Assembly (NCBI GenBank): GCA_964612145.1
Contig: CAZTBP010000017.1
Coordinates: forward strand, 32,067 to 96,066
Reading direction: 5' to 3'
Source: JAGNLV01 sp964612145
GTDB taxonomy: Bacteria; Zixibacteria; MSB-5A5; GN15; FEB-12
Length of the DNA stretch: 64,000 nucleotides
Made by a program: the position numbers and the translations under genes. Of the stretch, positions 34,501-43,601 are shown piece by piece (position 1 is the stretch's first letter; every line of letters begins with the position of its first letter). Below the pieces are notes generated by a model. It saw nothing but the letters and a program-made list of their open reading frames with translations. It searched no databases and was not told where the DNA came from.

Positions 34501-35469
34501 ATGCCTGATCTCAATGTTGGTGGACAAGCAGTAATCGAGGGCGTAATGATGCGCTCGGCCGATCGGATCGCCACTGCAGTGCGCAAGCCGAACGGCGAGA
34601 TTGCGGTCAAGTCGCAGGAGTTTCTTTCTTATACGAAGCGGGCCAAGGTCCTTGGCTGGCCTGTTATCCGCGGCGCCGTCTCATTTGTGGAGATGCTGCT
34701 GATCGGGATCAAAACCCTGAACTTCTCCGCTGACATCGCCATAAAAGAGATCGAAAAAGAAGAAGCCGCCAAAAAAGGCGAATCAATCGACGACTCCAAA
34801 GAGAAATCCAACGGTTTTACCCTCGCCCTGTCGGCGGTCTTTGCGTTTGCAGTCGGTATCTTCATTTTCTTTTTCCTGCCGCTGGCAATCGCCAACTTCT
34901 TTGGTATCAAACAAGACGCGCTCGGCTTCAACTTGCTGGCCGGCGGCATCCGCCTGACCATGTTTGTGGCCTATGTCTGGATTATCTCGCTTTTCAAGGA
35001 GTTCAACCGCATCTTTCAGTACCACGGCGCCGAACACAAATCCATCTATGCCTACGAAATGCAGGACGAACTCACCCCGGAACGAGCCGCCTGCCATACC
35101 CGGTTCCACCCGCGCTGCGGTACTTCGTTTATTCTGATCGTCGCCCTCAGCGCCATTCTGGTGTACGCCATCTCCGACACCGTCTATGCGCTCTACACCG
35201 GTGTCGCTCCGGACCTGCTTACGCGCTTTGCGCTGCATTTCTCACTGTTGCCGATAGTGGCCGGCGGATCGTACGAACTGCTTAAGCTCTCCGGCAAAAC
35301 GCGGGACAATAAGATAACCAAGATTCTCATTCAGCCGGGTCTCTGGCTCCAGAAAATCACTACCAAGGAGCCGTCGATGGACCAGCTTGAAGTGGCCATC
35401 GTAGCGCTGGAGACAGCCCTGGGCAAGTCTGAGTCAAAAATTACCTCGCCCCGAGTCCCGGTCTCTTAG
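34501..35469 (+). CDS. DUF1385 family membrane protein (YqhQ-like)
   Basis: A 322-residue protein. The family opening NVGGQAVIEGVMMRS follows directly after the ATG at 34501, which decides the start. Then come AVSFVEMLLIGIKTLNFSA, several membrane segments (about residues 100-180 and 215-265), FKEFNRIFQYHGAEHKSIYAYE, and HPRCGTSFILIVA, all hallmarks of DUF1385. The function of the family is unknown, though it is often encoded beside rpmE and prfA, as here. It is 70 bases upstream of prfA, probably in the same transcript. Confidence 0.93.
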   Translation: MPDLNVGGQAVIEGVMMRSADRIATAVRKPNGEIAVKSQEFLSYTKRAKVLGWPVIRGAVSFVEMLLIGIKTLNFSADIAIKEIEKEEAAKKGESIDDSKEKSNGFTLALSAVFAFAVGIFIFFFLPLAIANFFGIKQDALGFNLLAGGIRLTMFVAYVWIISLFKEFNRIFQYHGAEHKSIYAYEMQDELTPERAACHTRFHPRCGTSFILIVALSAILVYAISDTVYALYTGVAPDLLTRFALHFSLLPIVAGGSYELLKLSGKTRDNKITKILIQPGLWLQKITTKEPSMDQLEVAIVALETALGKSESKITSPRVPVS

Positions 35470-35539
35470 CTGCGTTTATTCTGTCTTGCCCTGACGGGCA
35501 AATCCCCTTACCCTTTACCCGAATCTGTTTTGAAGGCTG

Positions 35540-36637
35540 GTGAAAACCGTGCTCGAACTGTTACACAAACTGGAAGAAAAACTCAAATCGATCGACGGCC
35601 GGATGTCCGATCCCGAAGTCGCGTCGGATCAGAAAAAGATGCGCGACCTCGGTAAGGAGCGCCGTCATGTCGAAGACATCCTCAAAACTGGCCGCAAATA
35701 CCGCGACCTGGTGCAGAGTATCCGGGATAACCGGGAAATCGTCAGGGCCAACGAGGATGAAGAACTAACGGCAATGGCACAGGCTGAGCTCGAAGAATTC
35801 GAGGAAAAGCTCCCGGAGATCGAACATCAATTCAAGATGAAACTGCTTCCGAAAGATCCAAACGACGACAAGGCGGCGGTTGTCGAAGTCCGGGCCGGAA
35901 CCGGGGGCGACGAGGCCGGACTGTTCGCCGGTGATATCTACCGAATGTACGAGCGCTACGCCGATCGGATGGGCTGGAAGCTGGAATTGCTCGGCTCGAA
36001 TCCCACCGGCGTCGGTGGATTTAAAGAAATTATCTTCTCGCTCGACGGTGATCTGGCGTACGGTATGATGAAATACGAATCCGGCGTGCATCGAGTTCAG
36101 CGTGTACCCGAAACCGAAACCCAGGGCCGTATCCATACGTCGGCAGTGTCGGTTGCCGTCCTACCGGAAGCCGAAGAGGTCGATATCGAAATCCAGGATA
36201 ATGAAATCAAGATCGACGTTTATCGCTCCAGCGGTCCCGGCGGTCAGTCAGTGAATACGACCGACTCCGCTGTCCGGATCACGCACCTGCCTTCCGGGCT
36301 GGTGGTGACCTGCCAGGATGAGAAATCACAGCACAAGAACCGTGCGAAAGCACTTAAGGTCCTTCGCTCACGCCTGCTGGATAAACAAATCGCCGACCAG
36401 CAAGCCAAGCTATCTGCGGAGCGCCGCTCGATGATCTCAACCGGTGACCGTTCGGCCAAGATCAGGACCTACAATTTTCCGCAGTCACGGGTAACTGATC
36501 ATCGGATAAATCTTACTCTTCACAAACTTGATCAGATTCTCGCCGGTGACCTCGATGACCTTATCGAGGCTCTCCGGCGCCATGACCAGGAACAGCAACT
36601 GGAGAATCAGGAGATTTCTGTCGAGGCCAGTTCATGA
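35540..36637 (+). CDS. prfA: Peptide chain release factor 1
   Basis: RF1 releases peptides at UAG and UAA. The 365-residue protein has the full family length. Motifs: RAGTGGDEAGLFAGDIYRMY, HRVQRVPETETQGRIHTS, the catalytic GGQ loop in RSSGPGGQSVNTTDSAVRI, and STGDRSAKIRTYNFPQSRVT. GTG at 35540 is used; a second GTG three codons later is also possible. Its presence is in line with UAG acting as a stop in this organism. The next gene overlaps the stop by four bases, and prmC, which methylates the GGQ glutamine of RF1, lies one gene further on. Confidence 0.96.
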   Translation: MKTVLELLHKLEEKLKSIDGRMSDPEVASDQKKMRDLGKERRHVEDILKTGRKYRDLVQSIRDNREIVRANEDEELTAMAQAELEEFEEKLPEIEHQFKMKLLPKDPNDDKAAVVEVRAGTGGDEAGLFAGDIYRMYERYADRMGWKLELLGSNPTGVGGFKEIIFSLDGDLAYGMMKYESGVHRVQRVPETETQGRIHTSAVSVAVLPEAEEVDIEIQDNEIKIDVYRSSGPGGQSVNTTDSAVRITHLPSGLVVTCQDEKSQHKNRAKALKVLRSRLLDKQIADQQAKLSAERRSMISTGDRSAKIRTYNFPQSRVTDHRINLTLHKLDQILAGDLDDLIEALRRHDQEQQLENQEISVEASS

Positions 36638-37623
36638 AATTTGTTCGCATCGTTCTCGCCGTGGTTCTTACCGCAGCCCTGCTCTATGTCGCCCGCACCA
36701 ACTCGCGGGGGCGCCCCGAACACTACATTCAACAGAACGGCGAATTCACCCTTGAAATGACCACGATCTCCAAAGCCTACGAAGCTGACACCGTGCGGTT
36801 TGTGGTCAATGTCGACGGACCATTCACGCAGGGGATACGTCCCGTCATTCGGAAGACCAAGTTCGGGCAGGACGCCACCACACCCATACATAAATATGAT
36901 TCCGTCCCCCTGGCCCTCGCCGATTCCATGACCAGCCGTTACGAGCATTTCACCCGGTCCGGCCAGATGGGTGACCGTTTGTATTACTATTTCCAGGTAA
37001 TTGACGCCACCGGCGGCGTGCGCGCTACATTTACGCGTGAGGATGGCGAACCGTTCGTACTGAAATACGTCGGCAAGGTCCCCGGGTGGATCCTCAACGG
37101 CCATATCCTGCTGATCTTTCTGACTGTATTCTTTGTCGTGCTTGGTTCTGTTCGCGGCATCGACCTCTTGCGCTGGGGTACCGATGTTCATTCAATGGAA
37201 GTCGCCTATTTCTGGGCCGTAGTCTGCGCCTTCATCGGCGGCTACCCGTTCGGGTTTGCCATGAACTGGTTCACATTTGGAGTCGTGTGGGAAGGTGTCC
37301 CATTTGGCACCGACGCGACCGATAACAAAACGCAGATCCTGTTTGTCTACCTGCTGCTGGTCATGTTCAGCGGACTGGGATCGCTTACCAGAGGAAAATT
37401 CGGCCGCGACGTCTTTTCGGCTCGAACACTCGGCGGGCTCGGTCTGCTCGGTTTTTTTGTTATGCTAGGCATCTACCTGATCCCACATTCCATCCAGTTT
37501 GAGCCGGTCCTTACAAAACTTGTCTGCTGGGCGTTTATCGGTTTGATGTTCCTCATTTACATATACGGTCTAGTAACATCATCTAAGTCGACTGCTCAGC
37601 CGAAGACCAGGGGCAAGAAATGA
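36634..37623 (+). CDS. Uncharacterised membrane protein between prfA and prmC
   Basis: A 329-residue protein with no recognised domain. One N-terminal membrane helix (residues 5-20) precedes a polar, beta-rich region (about 25-150) that is probably extracytoplasmic. Five or so hydrophobic segments then follow (about 153-172, 188-210, 240-258, 275-295, 305-322). The start overlaps the prfA stop (ATGA) and the stop overlaps the prmC start, so it is translationally coupled to two translation-termination genes. That placement does not by itself suggest a role. It may be lineage-specific. Confidence 0.6.
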   Translation: MKFVRIVLAVVLTAALLYVARTNSRGRPEHYIQQNGEFTLEMTTISKAYEADTVRFVVNVDGPFTQGIRPVIRKTKFGQDATTPIHKYDSVPLALADSMTSRYEHFTRSGQMGDRLYYYFQVIDATGGVRATFTREDGEPFVLKYVGKVPGWILNGHILLIFLTVFFVVLGSVRGIDLLRWGTDVHSMEVAYFWAVVCAFIGGYPFGFAMNWFTFGVVWEGVPFGTDATDNKTQILFVYLLLVMFSGLGSLTRGKFGRDVFSARTLGGLGLLGFFVMLGIYLIPHSIQFEPVLTKLVCWAFIGLMFLIYIYGLVTSSKSTAQPKTRGKK

Positions 37624-38495
37624 AAATGACCGCCTCGGCTGCCACCCTCCAGCAGGTTTTCGCCCGATATGTCGAACAGTTGACCGCTGTCGGTATTGAA
37701 CGGGCAGAGGGAGAAGTGGAGTTAATTCTGTGTCACGTTCTGGGTGTCCGGCGGCTCACGCTTTACCTCGACGGCGACAAACTGCTCTCCGAGGACGCGC
37801 TCTTACGAGTTGCAGAAATAGTAAAGCGTCGCGTCACTCGATACCCGCTCCAGTATATTCTGGAAGAATCGTGGTTCTACGGCCGGTCCTTCTTTGTCTC
37901 ACCGGCTGTCATGGTCCCGACACCCGAGACCGAAGTTCTTATCGAAGCTGCGATGGGCTTCGTGCGCAAGCAGGACTACGCCAAACCAAACATTCTTGAT
38001 CTCGGTGTGGGCTCCGGCGTGATCTCGATCACGCTGGCAAACGAGCTGGCCGATTGCTCGATCAAAGCCCTCGATCTTTCGACCGAAGCAATCGAAGTCG
38101 CCCGCCATAATGCTCGCAAGCTCGGCGGTGAAGACAAAATTGAGTTTGTTCAGTCCGACTTCTTCGCAGCAGTCAACCCGGACGAGCGATTCGACCTGAT
38201 TCTCAGTAATCCACCGTACATCTCCGACAGCGAATATAAGGACCTTCCGCCGGAAGTACTGGCTGACCCAAAGCTGGCCCTGACATCCGGTGAAGAAGGG
38301 CTGGACGCCATCAAGGTCATCATCGATCAGGCGCCGTACTACCTCGCCGACGGTGGACGAATTATGTTTGAAATCGGATACAACCAGGCTGACCGGGTCG
38401 CGGAACTTACTGCCGGAGATGACCGCTTCACGTCGTTTGTCCTTCTCAAAGACCTCAACGATATCGACCGGGTTGTCATTCTCGGCTGTGATTGA
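37620..38495 (+). CDS. prmC: Release factor glutamine methyltransferase
   Basis: PrmC methylates the GGQ glutamine of release factors. The 291-residue product has the N-terminal helical domain (EVELILCHVLGVRRLTLYLD, RRVTRYPLQYILEESWFYG), then the SAM-binding stretch ILDLGVGSGVISITLA and the catalytic NPPYI at residues about 200-204, followed by YKDLPPEVLADPKLALTSG. The arrangement with prfA two genes upstream is the standard one. It overlaps the preceding membrane-protein gene by four bases and ends two bases before nth. Confidence 0.95.
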   Translation: MKMTASAATLQQVFARYVEQLTAVGIERAEGEVELILCHVLGVRRLTLYLDGDKLLSEDALLRVAEIVKRRVTRYPLQYILEESWFYGRSFFVSPAVMVPTPETEVLIEAAMGFVRKQDYAKPNILDLGVGSGVISITLANELADCSIKALDLSTEAIEVARHNARKLGGEDKIEFVQSDFFAAVNPDERFDLILSNPPYISDSEYKDLPPEVLADPKLALTSGEEGLDAIKVIIDQAPYYLADGGRIMFEIGYNQADRVAELTAGDDRFTSFVLLKDLNDIDRVVILGCD

Positions 38496-38497
38496 TT

Positions 38498-39166
38498 ATG
38501 CCGCGTGAGAGCCTTGCCAAAAAGTCAACTCGGGCGAAAGAGATAATCGCCGTCCTGCACGAACATTACCCCAAAGCCAAGACTGCCCTGACGCACAAAA
38601 CAACACACCAGTTGCTGGTTGCGACCATTCTGTCGGCCCAGTGTACCGACGAGCGAGTCAATAAGGTCACTCCCGGTCTCTTCAAGAAATATCCCTCGGT
38701 GAAAGCATTTGCCGAGGCTGATCTTGAAGAACTCGGGGAAGACATCAAGTCGACCGGCTTTTTCAACAACAAGGCCAAATCAATCAAGAATTCCGCCAAA
38801 GAGCTTTTGGAGAAACACGGCGGCAGGATGCCGAAAACGATAAGCGAACTCACCCAGCTCCCCGGTGTTGGCCGCAAGACCGCTTCGGTTGTCCTGGGCA
38901 ATGCTTTCGGTCTTGCCGAGGGCGTCGTGGTCGACACCCATGTCGCCCGAATCAGCAAGCTGCTCGGGCTTACCAGGGAAAAAGACCCGGTCAAGATCGA
39001 GAAAGACCTGATGAAAATCCTCCCGCAGGATGAGTGGATCGATTGGTCGCACATGATAATTCTGCACGGACGGGCTATTTGCCGCGCCCGCAAGCCAGAC
39101 TGCCCCAACTGCCCCCTCACCGATTTATGTCCCTCGGCCCTTGACTTCCCGCACCTGAAGCGTTGA
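38498..39166 (+). CDS. nth: Endonuclease III (DNA glycosylase/AP lyase)
   Basis: Base-excision repair enzyme removing oxidised pyrimidines. The 222-residue protein carries TILSAQCTDERVN, the helix-hairpin-helix LPGVGRKTASVVL with the catalytic Lys, and VVVDTHVARISKLLGL with the catalytic Asp. The C-terminal iron-sulfur loop is CRARKPDCPNCPLTDLC, giving the C-x6-C-x2-C-x5-C pattern. The ATG at 38498 is preferred to a TTG two codons earlier. It continues the prfA-prmC run without a gap and may be co-transcribed. Confidence 0.95.
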   Translation: MPRESLAKKSTRAKEIIAVLHEHYPKAKTALTHKTTHQLLVATILSAQCTDERVNKVTPGLFKKYPSVKAFAEADLEELGEDIKSTGFFNNKAKSIKNSAKELLEKHGGRMPKTISELTQLPGVGRKTASVVLGNAFGLAEGVVVDTHVARISKLLGLTREKDPVKIEKDLMKILPQDEWIDWSHMIILHGRAICRARKPDCPNCPLTDLCPSALDFPHLKR

Positions 39167-39223
39167 CCGAAGTGCGATCGGTCGCTATATTCTGTCCTTC
39201 AAAACCGAAGGAGTAATTGTTGC

Positions 39224-41485
39224 ATGGCATATCAACAGCCGGAAGTTACCGCTGAAATGATCGAGGTTCATGGCCTCACCAATGAAGAATACGACCGAAT
39301 AAAGAAAATACTCGGGCGCGAGCCCACCTGGACCGAACTGGGCGTGTTTTCGGTCATGTGGTCTGAACACTGTTCCTATAAGAATTCTATCGCGCTGCTG
39401 AAAACGCTCCCCCGCGAGGGTGCCGCACTGCTGGCCAAAGCCGGCGAGGAAAACGCCGGTGCGGTCGATATCGGCGACGGTCTGGCGGTCGTATTCAAAA
39501 TTGAATCGCATAACCACCCCTCGGCGGTCGAACCCTACCAGGGTGCGGCAACCGGTGTCGGCGGGATTCTTCGCGATATTTTCACCATGGGCGCACGACC
39601 AATTGCCGCTCTTAACTCGCTTCGGTTCGGCAACCCTGAAAACCCGCGGGTACGCTACCTTGTCGACGGCGTCGTCCGCGGCATCGGTGACTACGGCAAT
39701 TCCTTCGGCGTCCCGACTGTGGCTGGTGAAGTTTATTTCGACGAGGCCTATACCGGCAACCCGCTGATCAACGCCATGGCGGTCGGCATTGTCAAGGCCG
39801 ATGGCATCGTCTCTGCAATAGCCGAGGGCGAGGGCAATCCGCTGATGATTGTCGGGTCGAAAACCGGCCGGGATGGAATCCACGGTGCGACGTTTGCCTC
39901 TGAAGAATTGACCGAAAAATCAGAGGCCAAGCGGCCGTCGGTACAAATCGGCGATCCATTTACCGAGAAACTCTTAGTCGAAGCCACCCTCGAAATTATC
40001 GAAAAAGATTCGATTGTCGGCGTGCAGGACATGGGCGCCGCCGGTATCACCTGCAGCTCGAGTGAAATGTCAGCCAAAGGTGAGGCCGGGGTGGTGCTGG
40101 ATCTGGAAAAAGTGCCGGTTCGCGAAGAAGGCATGACGCCGTACGAAATCCTGCTGTCTGAATCACAGGAACGCATGCTGGTGTGTGTCAAGAAAGGCAG
40201 AGAAGCAGAGGTCACCGAGGTCTTCGACAAATGGGGGCTTGATTCTACCATTATTGGGCATGTGACTTCCGACGGCCTCATGACGTCCAAGTGGCACGGG
40301 GACGTCGTCTCGCAAGTCCCCTCCTACGAACTCGTCCTTGGCGGTGGAGCGCCGGTCTATCGCCGGGATACTAAGCGGCCCGCCTACATGGATGACATAG
40401 TCAAGCTGGAGTTGGATAAGTACACAGTGGACCACGACTGGAACGATATTCTCCTGAAAATGCTGTGTGCACCCAACATCTGCAACAAAGCCTGGGTGTA
40501 CGATCAGTACGACTCCATGGTCCGCACCAACACCGCTGTCGGCCCGGGCTCCGATGCCGCTGTGCTTCGCATCCGCAAGACCGACAAAGCGCTGGCAATG
40601 GTGACCGACTGCAACGGGCGTTACTGCTATATCAATCCTCGGTTGGGTGCGCAAAGCGCTGTCGCCGAGTCAGCCCGCAATATCGTCTGCTCCGGCGGCG
40701 CACCGCTGGCTGTGACCAACTGTCTGAATTTCGGCAATCCCTACAAGCCGGAAATCTACTACGGCTTCGCCGAAGCCGTCGCCGGTATGGGCGAGGCCTG
40801 CGAGGTATTCGATACGCCGGTCACCGGCGGGAATGTCTCGTTCTACAACGAGGATCCCAATCGCGCCGTATTCCCGACCCCGACAATTGGCATGGTCGGC
40901 CTGATCGAACATACCGCCCACATTACGACCCAGTCGTTCAAAGACGAAGGCGATATTATCTACCTTCTTGGTGAAAACCGCGAACACATTGGTGCTTCGG
41001 AATACCTGCACGCGATCTATGGCGAAAATCGGGGCGAGGTGCCGCCGCTTGATCTCGAATTCGAGAAGAAGCTGCAGCAGTCACTGCTCGGTGCCATTAA
41101 AGGCGGATTGGTCAAATCGGCGCACGACCTTTCCGATGGCGGTCTGGCCGTTGCTCTCGGCGAGTGCTGTATCAGTGACCGGGACAACCAGATCGGGGCC
41201 GAGATTTCGCTGTCGGATGACATGCGCGCCGATGCGCTGCTATTTGGTGAGACACAATCCCGGGTGATAATCTCGGTCGCCTCGGATAGGACCGATGAGG
41301 TCGACCGATGGTTTGCCGGATCAAACATCCCGTTTGCGAAAATTGGTTCGGTCGGCGGTAGCAGGCTGAAAATCAACGATCTGGTCAACCTGCCGCTGGA
41401 GAAAATGCACGAGGCGTTTTTCGAGGCGATGCCGCACTTTATGGGCGAAGGCCGACCGGTCGCAAAGGTGGCGAAAGAGGCCTAG
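39224..41485 (+). CDS. purL: Phosphoribosylformylglycinamidine synthase subunit PurL
   Basis: A 753-residue PurL of the small type, which forms a complex with PurS and PurQ and converts FGAR to FGAM in purine synthesis. Motifs: SVMWSEHCSYKNS near residue 44, FKIESHNHPSAVEPYQGAATG near 87 (cited to 20 residues), GVQDMGAAGITCSSSEM near 267, and YDQYDSMVRTNTAVGPGSDA near 425. The start has GAAGGAG upstream. PurS and PurQ are not in the window. It is followed by a terminator-like hairpin belonging to the convergent beta-barrel gene. Confidence 0.96.
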   Translation: MAYQQPEVTAEMIEVHGLTNEEYDRIKKILGREPTWTELGVFSVMWSEHCSYKNSIALLKTLPREGAALLAKAGEENAGAVDIGDGLAVVFKIESHNHPSAVEPYQGAATGVGGILRDIFTMGARPIAALNSLRFGNPENPRVRYLVDGVVRGIGDYGNSFGVPTVAGEVYFDEAYTGNPLINAMAVGIVKADGIVSAIAEGEGNPLMIVGSKTGRDGIHGATFASEELTEKSEAKRPSVQIGDPFTEKLLVEATLEIIEKDSIVGVQDMGAAGITCSSSEMSAKGEAGVVLDLEKVPVREEGMTPYEILLSESQERMLVCVKKGREAEVTEVFDKWGLDSTIIGHVTSDGLMTSKWHGDVVSQVPSYELVLGGGAPVYRRDTKRPAYMDDIVKLELDKYTVDHDWNDILLKMLCAPNICNKAWVYDQYDSMVRTNTAVGPGSDAAVLRIRKTDKALAMVTDCNGRYCYINPRLGAQSAVAESARNIVCSGGAPLAVTNCLNFGNPYKPEIYYGFAEAVAGMGEACEVFDTPVTGGNVSFYNEDPNRAVFPTPTIGMVGLIEHTAHITTQSFKDEGDIIYLLGENREHIGASEYLHAIYGENRGEVPPLDLEFEKKLQQSLLGAIKGGLVKSAHDLSDGGLAVALGECCISDRDNQIGAEISLSDDMRADALLFGETQSRVIISVASDRTDEVDRWFAGSNIPFAKIGSVGGSRLKINDLVNLPLEKMHEAFFEAMPHFMGEGRPVAKVAKEA

Positions 41486-41510
41486 CGACGACCGCGACAC
41501 AATTCTCTCG

Positions 41511-41541
41511 CAAAGAAAAGGCAGGGTCTTTCGACCCTGCC
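41511..41541 (-). terminator. Rho-independent terminator after the beta-barrel gene
   Basis: GGCAGGGTC (41520-41528) pairs perfectly with GACCCTGCC (41533-41541) over a four-base loop. On the minus strand a T-rich run (TTTTCTTTG) follows, so it ends the beta-barrel transcript; it may also stall purL transcripts. Confidence 0.8.
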
Positions 41542-41568
41542 ATGAATATCTTCGATGACTACCGATTA

Positions 41569-42228
41569 CTAACGATCGTCTCGGGCACCACTCAACTCAA
41601 AACTATACGACAACCCCAACGACAAATACGTCGGGCTGCGGTCCCAATCGTAATTAAACGTCACATCCGGCAAGCCATTATCAAATGTACCACTTAGGCG
41701 GCTGATCGACGAATAAAAGAAGTGCGTTACTTCACCGTAGATCGACACCGGACCGGCCACAGCCAGTTTGGCCCCGACTGTGCCACCCAGCGACCAGGCG
41801 TTGTTTGCCCCGTTGGCGGTCTGGAGCCGATTCACCGGGGCCAGCTCGTTCTGGACTATCGGGCGGGCGGGGGTGCCGCTCGTGCCGCTTGCGGCAAACG
41901 TGCCAAGAACGGCCAGATACGGCCGGACTGTGCCGATCGCTGAGATCTCAGCGTACGGCGCGACCGAAAACCAAAGACCGTGATCGGCTGCATCGTAGTC
42001 TTCATCCGGCGGGAAATAACGGTCCCTGGTGTAGCCCAGCGTGGTTCGGACCGCAAACCAGCGATTCAGAAAGAAATCTCCGGTGACCGCTCCACCCATC
42101 AGCTCACCACTGTGGCCCGAGCCGAGGTTGTACAGGATCGCAGGGGAGACATCAATCCGTTTCGGTCCGGCCTCGACGGTCATCGCCACGGCCGCAATAA
42201 GCAGTATTATGGTAATCAGTGTCTTCAT
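41569..42228 (-). CDS. Outer-membrane beta-barrel protein
   Basis: A 219-residue protein with a signal peptide (residues 1-20, ending VEAG). The remainder alternates hydrophobic and polar residues in strands separated by Gly/Asp/Asn-rich turns (GSGHSGELMGGAVTGDFFLN, RTTLGYTRDRYF, NNAWSLGGTVGAKLAV), and ends in SLGLSYSFELSG, the kind of barrel seen in small outer-membrane proteins (OmpA/OprF-like or DUF-type). The function is not known. It is monocistronic, with its own terminator. Confidence 0.75.
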   Translation of the reverse strand: MKTLITIILLIAAVAMTVEAGPKRIDVSPAILYNLGSGHSGELMGGAVTGDFFLNRWFAVRTTLGYTRDRYFPPDEDYDAADHGLWFSVAPYAEISAIGTVRPYLAVLGTFAASGTSGTPARPIVQNELAPVNRLQTANGANNAWSLGGTVGAKLAVAGPVSIYGEVTHFFYSSISRLSGTFDNGLPDVTFNYDWDRSPTYLSLGLSYSFELSGARDDR

Positions 42229-42355
42229 GTGTTCCGGCCTTTCATTATATCAAAATGTACGTACACATTACGCCGGGAAAAAGCTGTTTGTTCACCCATA
42301 TTGGACGATCAAACAAAAACTGTTTTCCTCCGAACCGGCATACCTATATTAACGC

Positions 42356-43081
42356 ATGGCCCTTTATCTGTTTTCAGACGCTCATCTTGGTTCGGGCAGC
42401 CCGGAACTCGAGGCGCGCAAAATCGCCAATATCGAGAAGTTATTTGAGAAAATTCGCAGTGATGGCGACCGGCTGGTGATCCTGGGCGACTTGTTCGACT
42501 TCTGGTTTGAATACAAACACGCTATCCCGAAGGACCATCACCACGTGCTGTTTTTGATCGCAGAGCTAGTCAAAAGCGGGATCACGGTCGACTACATCAG
42601 CGGAAACCACGATTTCTGGATGGACGATTTCTTTGTCGAGCACATCGGAGTCAACCTCCATAAAGATCATCTCGACCTCGAATACGACGGCAAAAAACTG
42701 CACCTGATCCACGGCGATGGTCTCGCACCCGCTGATAGAGGCTACCGGTTTCTCAAGCGCATCCTGCGCAATCCGGTCAATATCTGGCTGTACCGGAAAT
42801 TGCCGCCGGACTGGGCGATCCCGCTGGCAAAGAAAGTCTCAGGCTCCTCGCGACAGTACACCGCCCGCCGGGATCACACCTTCGCCAAAGACTACGCCGC
42901 CTACGCCAGGCAAAAGCTCAACGACGGATTTGACATTGTCGGAATCGGGCACTTGCATATCCCCGTCTATGAAACATGGGACGAGGGTACCTACATTAAT
43001 ACCGGAGATTTTATCAATCATTTCAGCTACGGCCGAATGAGCGATGGGATTATTTCTCTGAAATTTGTGGACCAGGAATAA
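42356..43081 (+). CDS. lpxH: UDP-2,3-diacylglucosamine diphosphatase (LpxH-like)
   Basis: A 241-residue calcineurin-type metallophosphoesterase. Metal-site motifs run in order: FSDAHLG, VILGDLFDFWFE, YISGNHDFWMDD, LIHGDGLAPADRGY, and GIGHLHIPVYE. The GDLFDFW and GNHDFW forms and the RFLKRILRNP stretch are typical of LpxH and relatives in the lipid A pathway. The last His motif is usually GHTH; here it is GHLH, so related phosphodiesterase activities cannot be excluded. Presence of this gene supports an LPS-bearing outer membrane. It converges with the LeuD-like gene with eight bases between them. Confidence 0.85.
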   Translation: MALYLFSDAHLGSGSPELEARKIANIEKLFEKIRSDGDRLVILGDLFDFWFEYKHAIPKDHHHVLFLIAELVKSGITVDYISGNHDFWMDDFFVEHIGVNLHKDHLDLEYDGKKLHLIHGDGLAPADRGYRFLKRILRNPVNIWLYRKLPPDWAIPLAKKVSGSSRQYTARRDHTFAKDYAAYARQKLNDGFDIVGIGHLHIPVYETWDEGTYINTGDFINHFSYGRMSDGIISLKFVDQE

Positions 43082-43089
43082 GCAGCGGC

Positions 43090-43578
43090 CTATTCTTTTC
43101 CGAGTTCTTTGCGCAGGGCGTTGACCAGTCCGCCGTGCTCGATGATTCGTACCACCCGCTCGGCATACTTGCCGACCGGCATTTCGTAGCTGCCGTTGGT
43201 GACCGTCCCCTTTTTTAGATTAATAGTGAGTTCTTCACCACTCTTCGTTCTTCCCGAAAGGTCTGCTACAATCAGTGCCAGCCCCTCATTGATTGCGGGG
43301 CGAAAGAACTCACGGGGAAAAGACCGCGCAACTACGCAGCTGACCCCGCCGGCAAGCAGGGCTCGTGCCGCGCCCTCGGGATCCTCACCCTCGCCAAATC
43401 CATCTCCCGCGACCAGCACCGACGCGCCGTTGAGTTTGCCGGTCGGAAGGTTCGCGTGGTCTTTGAAGAGATTCTTTACCATCTCGGCTTTCTTGCCATT
43501 GCGATACCTGGCAGGGCAAATCTGATCAGTGGTGATGTTGTCGCCGGTTATAATAGCTTTGCCCGTGATCTCTTTCAT
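43090..43578 (-). CDS. LeuD-like aconitase swivel-domain protein with altered active-site loop
   Basis: A 162-residue protein of the small-subunit (LeuD/AcnB-swivel) fold: GDNITTDQICPARYR near residue 12, VLVAGDGFGEGED near 55, and VVARSFPREFFRPAINEGL near 82. True LeuD has FGCGSSREHA in the loop after VAG; here it reads FGEGEDPEGA (61-70), so the catalytic Ser and Arg are gone. It would not be a functional isopropylmalate isomerase subunit. It lies 23 bases after a DNA methyltransferase on the same strand, and the matching large subunit is at 46020-47645. It is likely a non-catalytic partner. Confidence 0.75.
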   Translation of the reverse strand: MKEITGKAIITGDNITTDQICPARYRNGKKAEMVKNLFKDHANLPTGKLNGASVLVAGDGFGEGEDPEGAARALLAGGVSCVVARSFPREFFRPAINEGLALIVADLSGRTKSGEELTINLKKGTVTNGSYEMPVGKYAERVVRIIEHGGLVNALRKELGKE

Positions 43579-43601
43579 AGTCTCCTCGTTCGATGCCTCT
43601 C

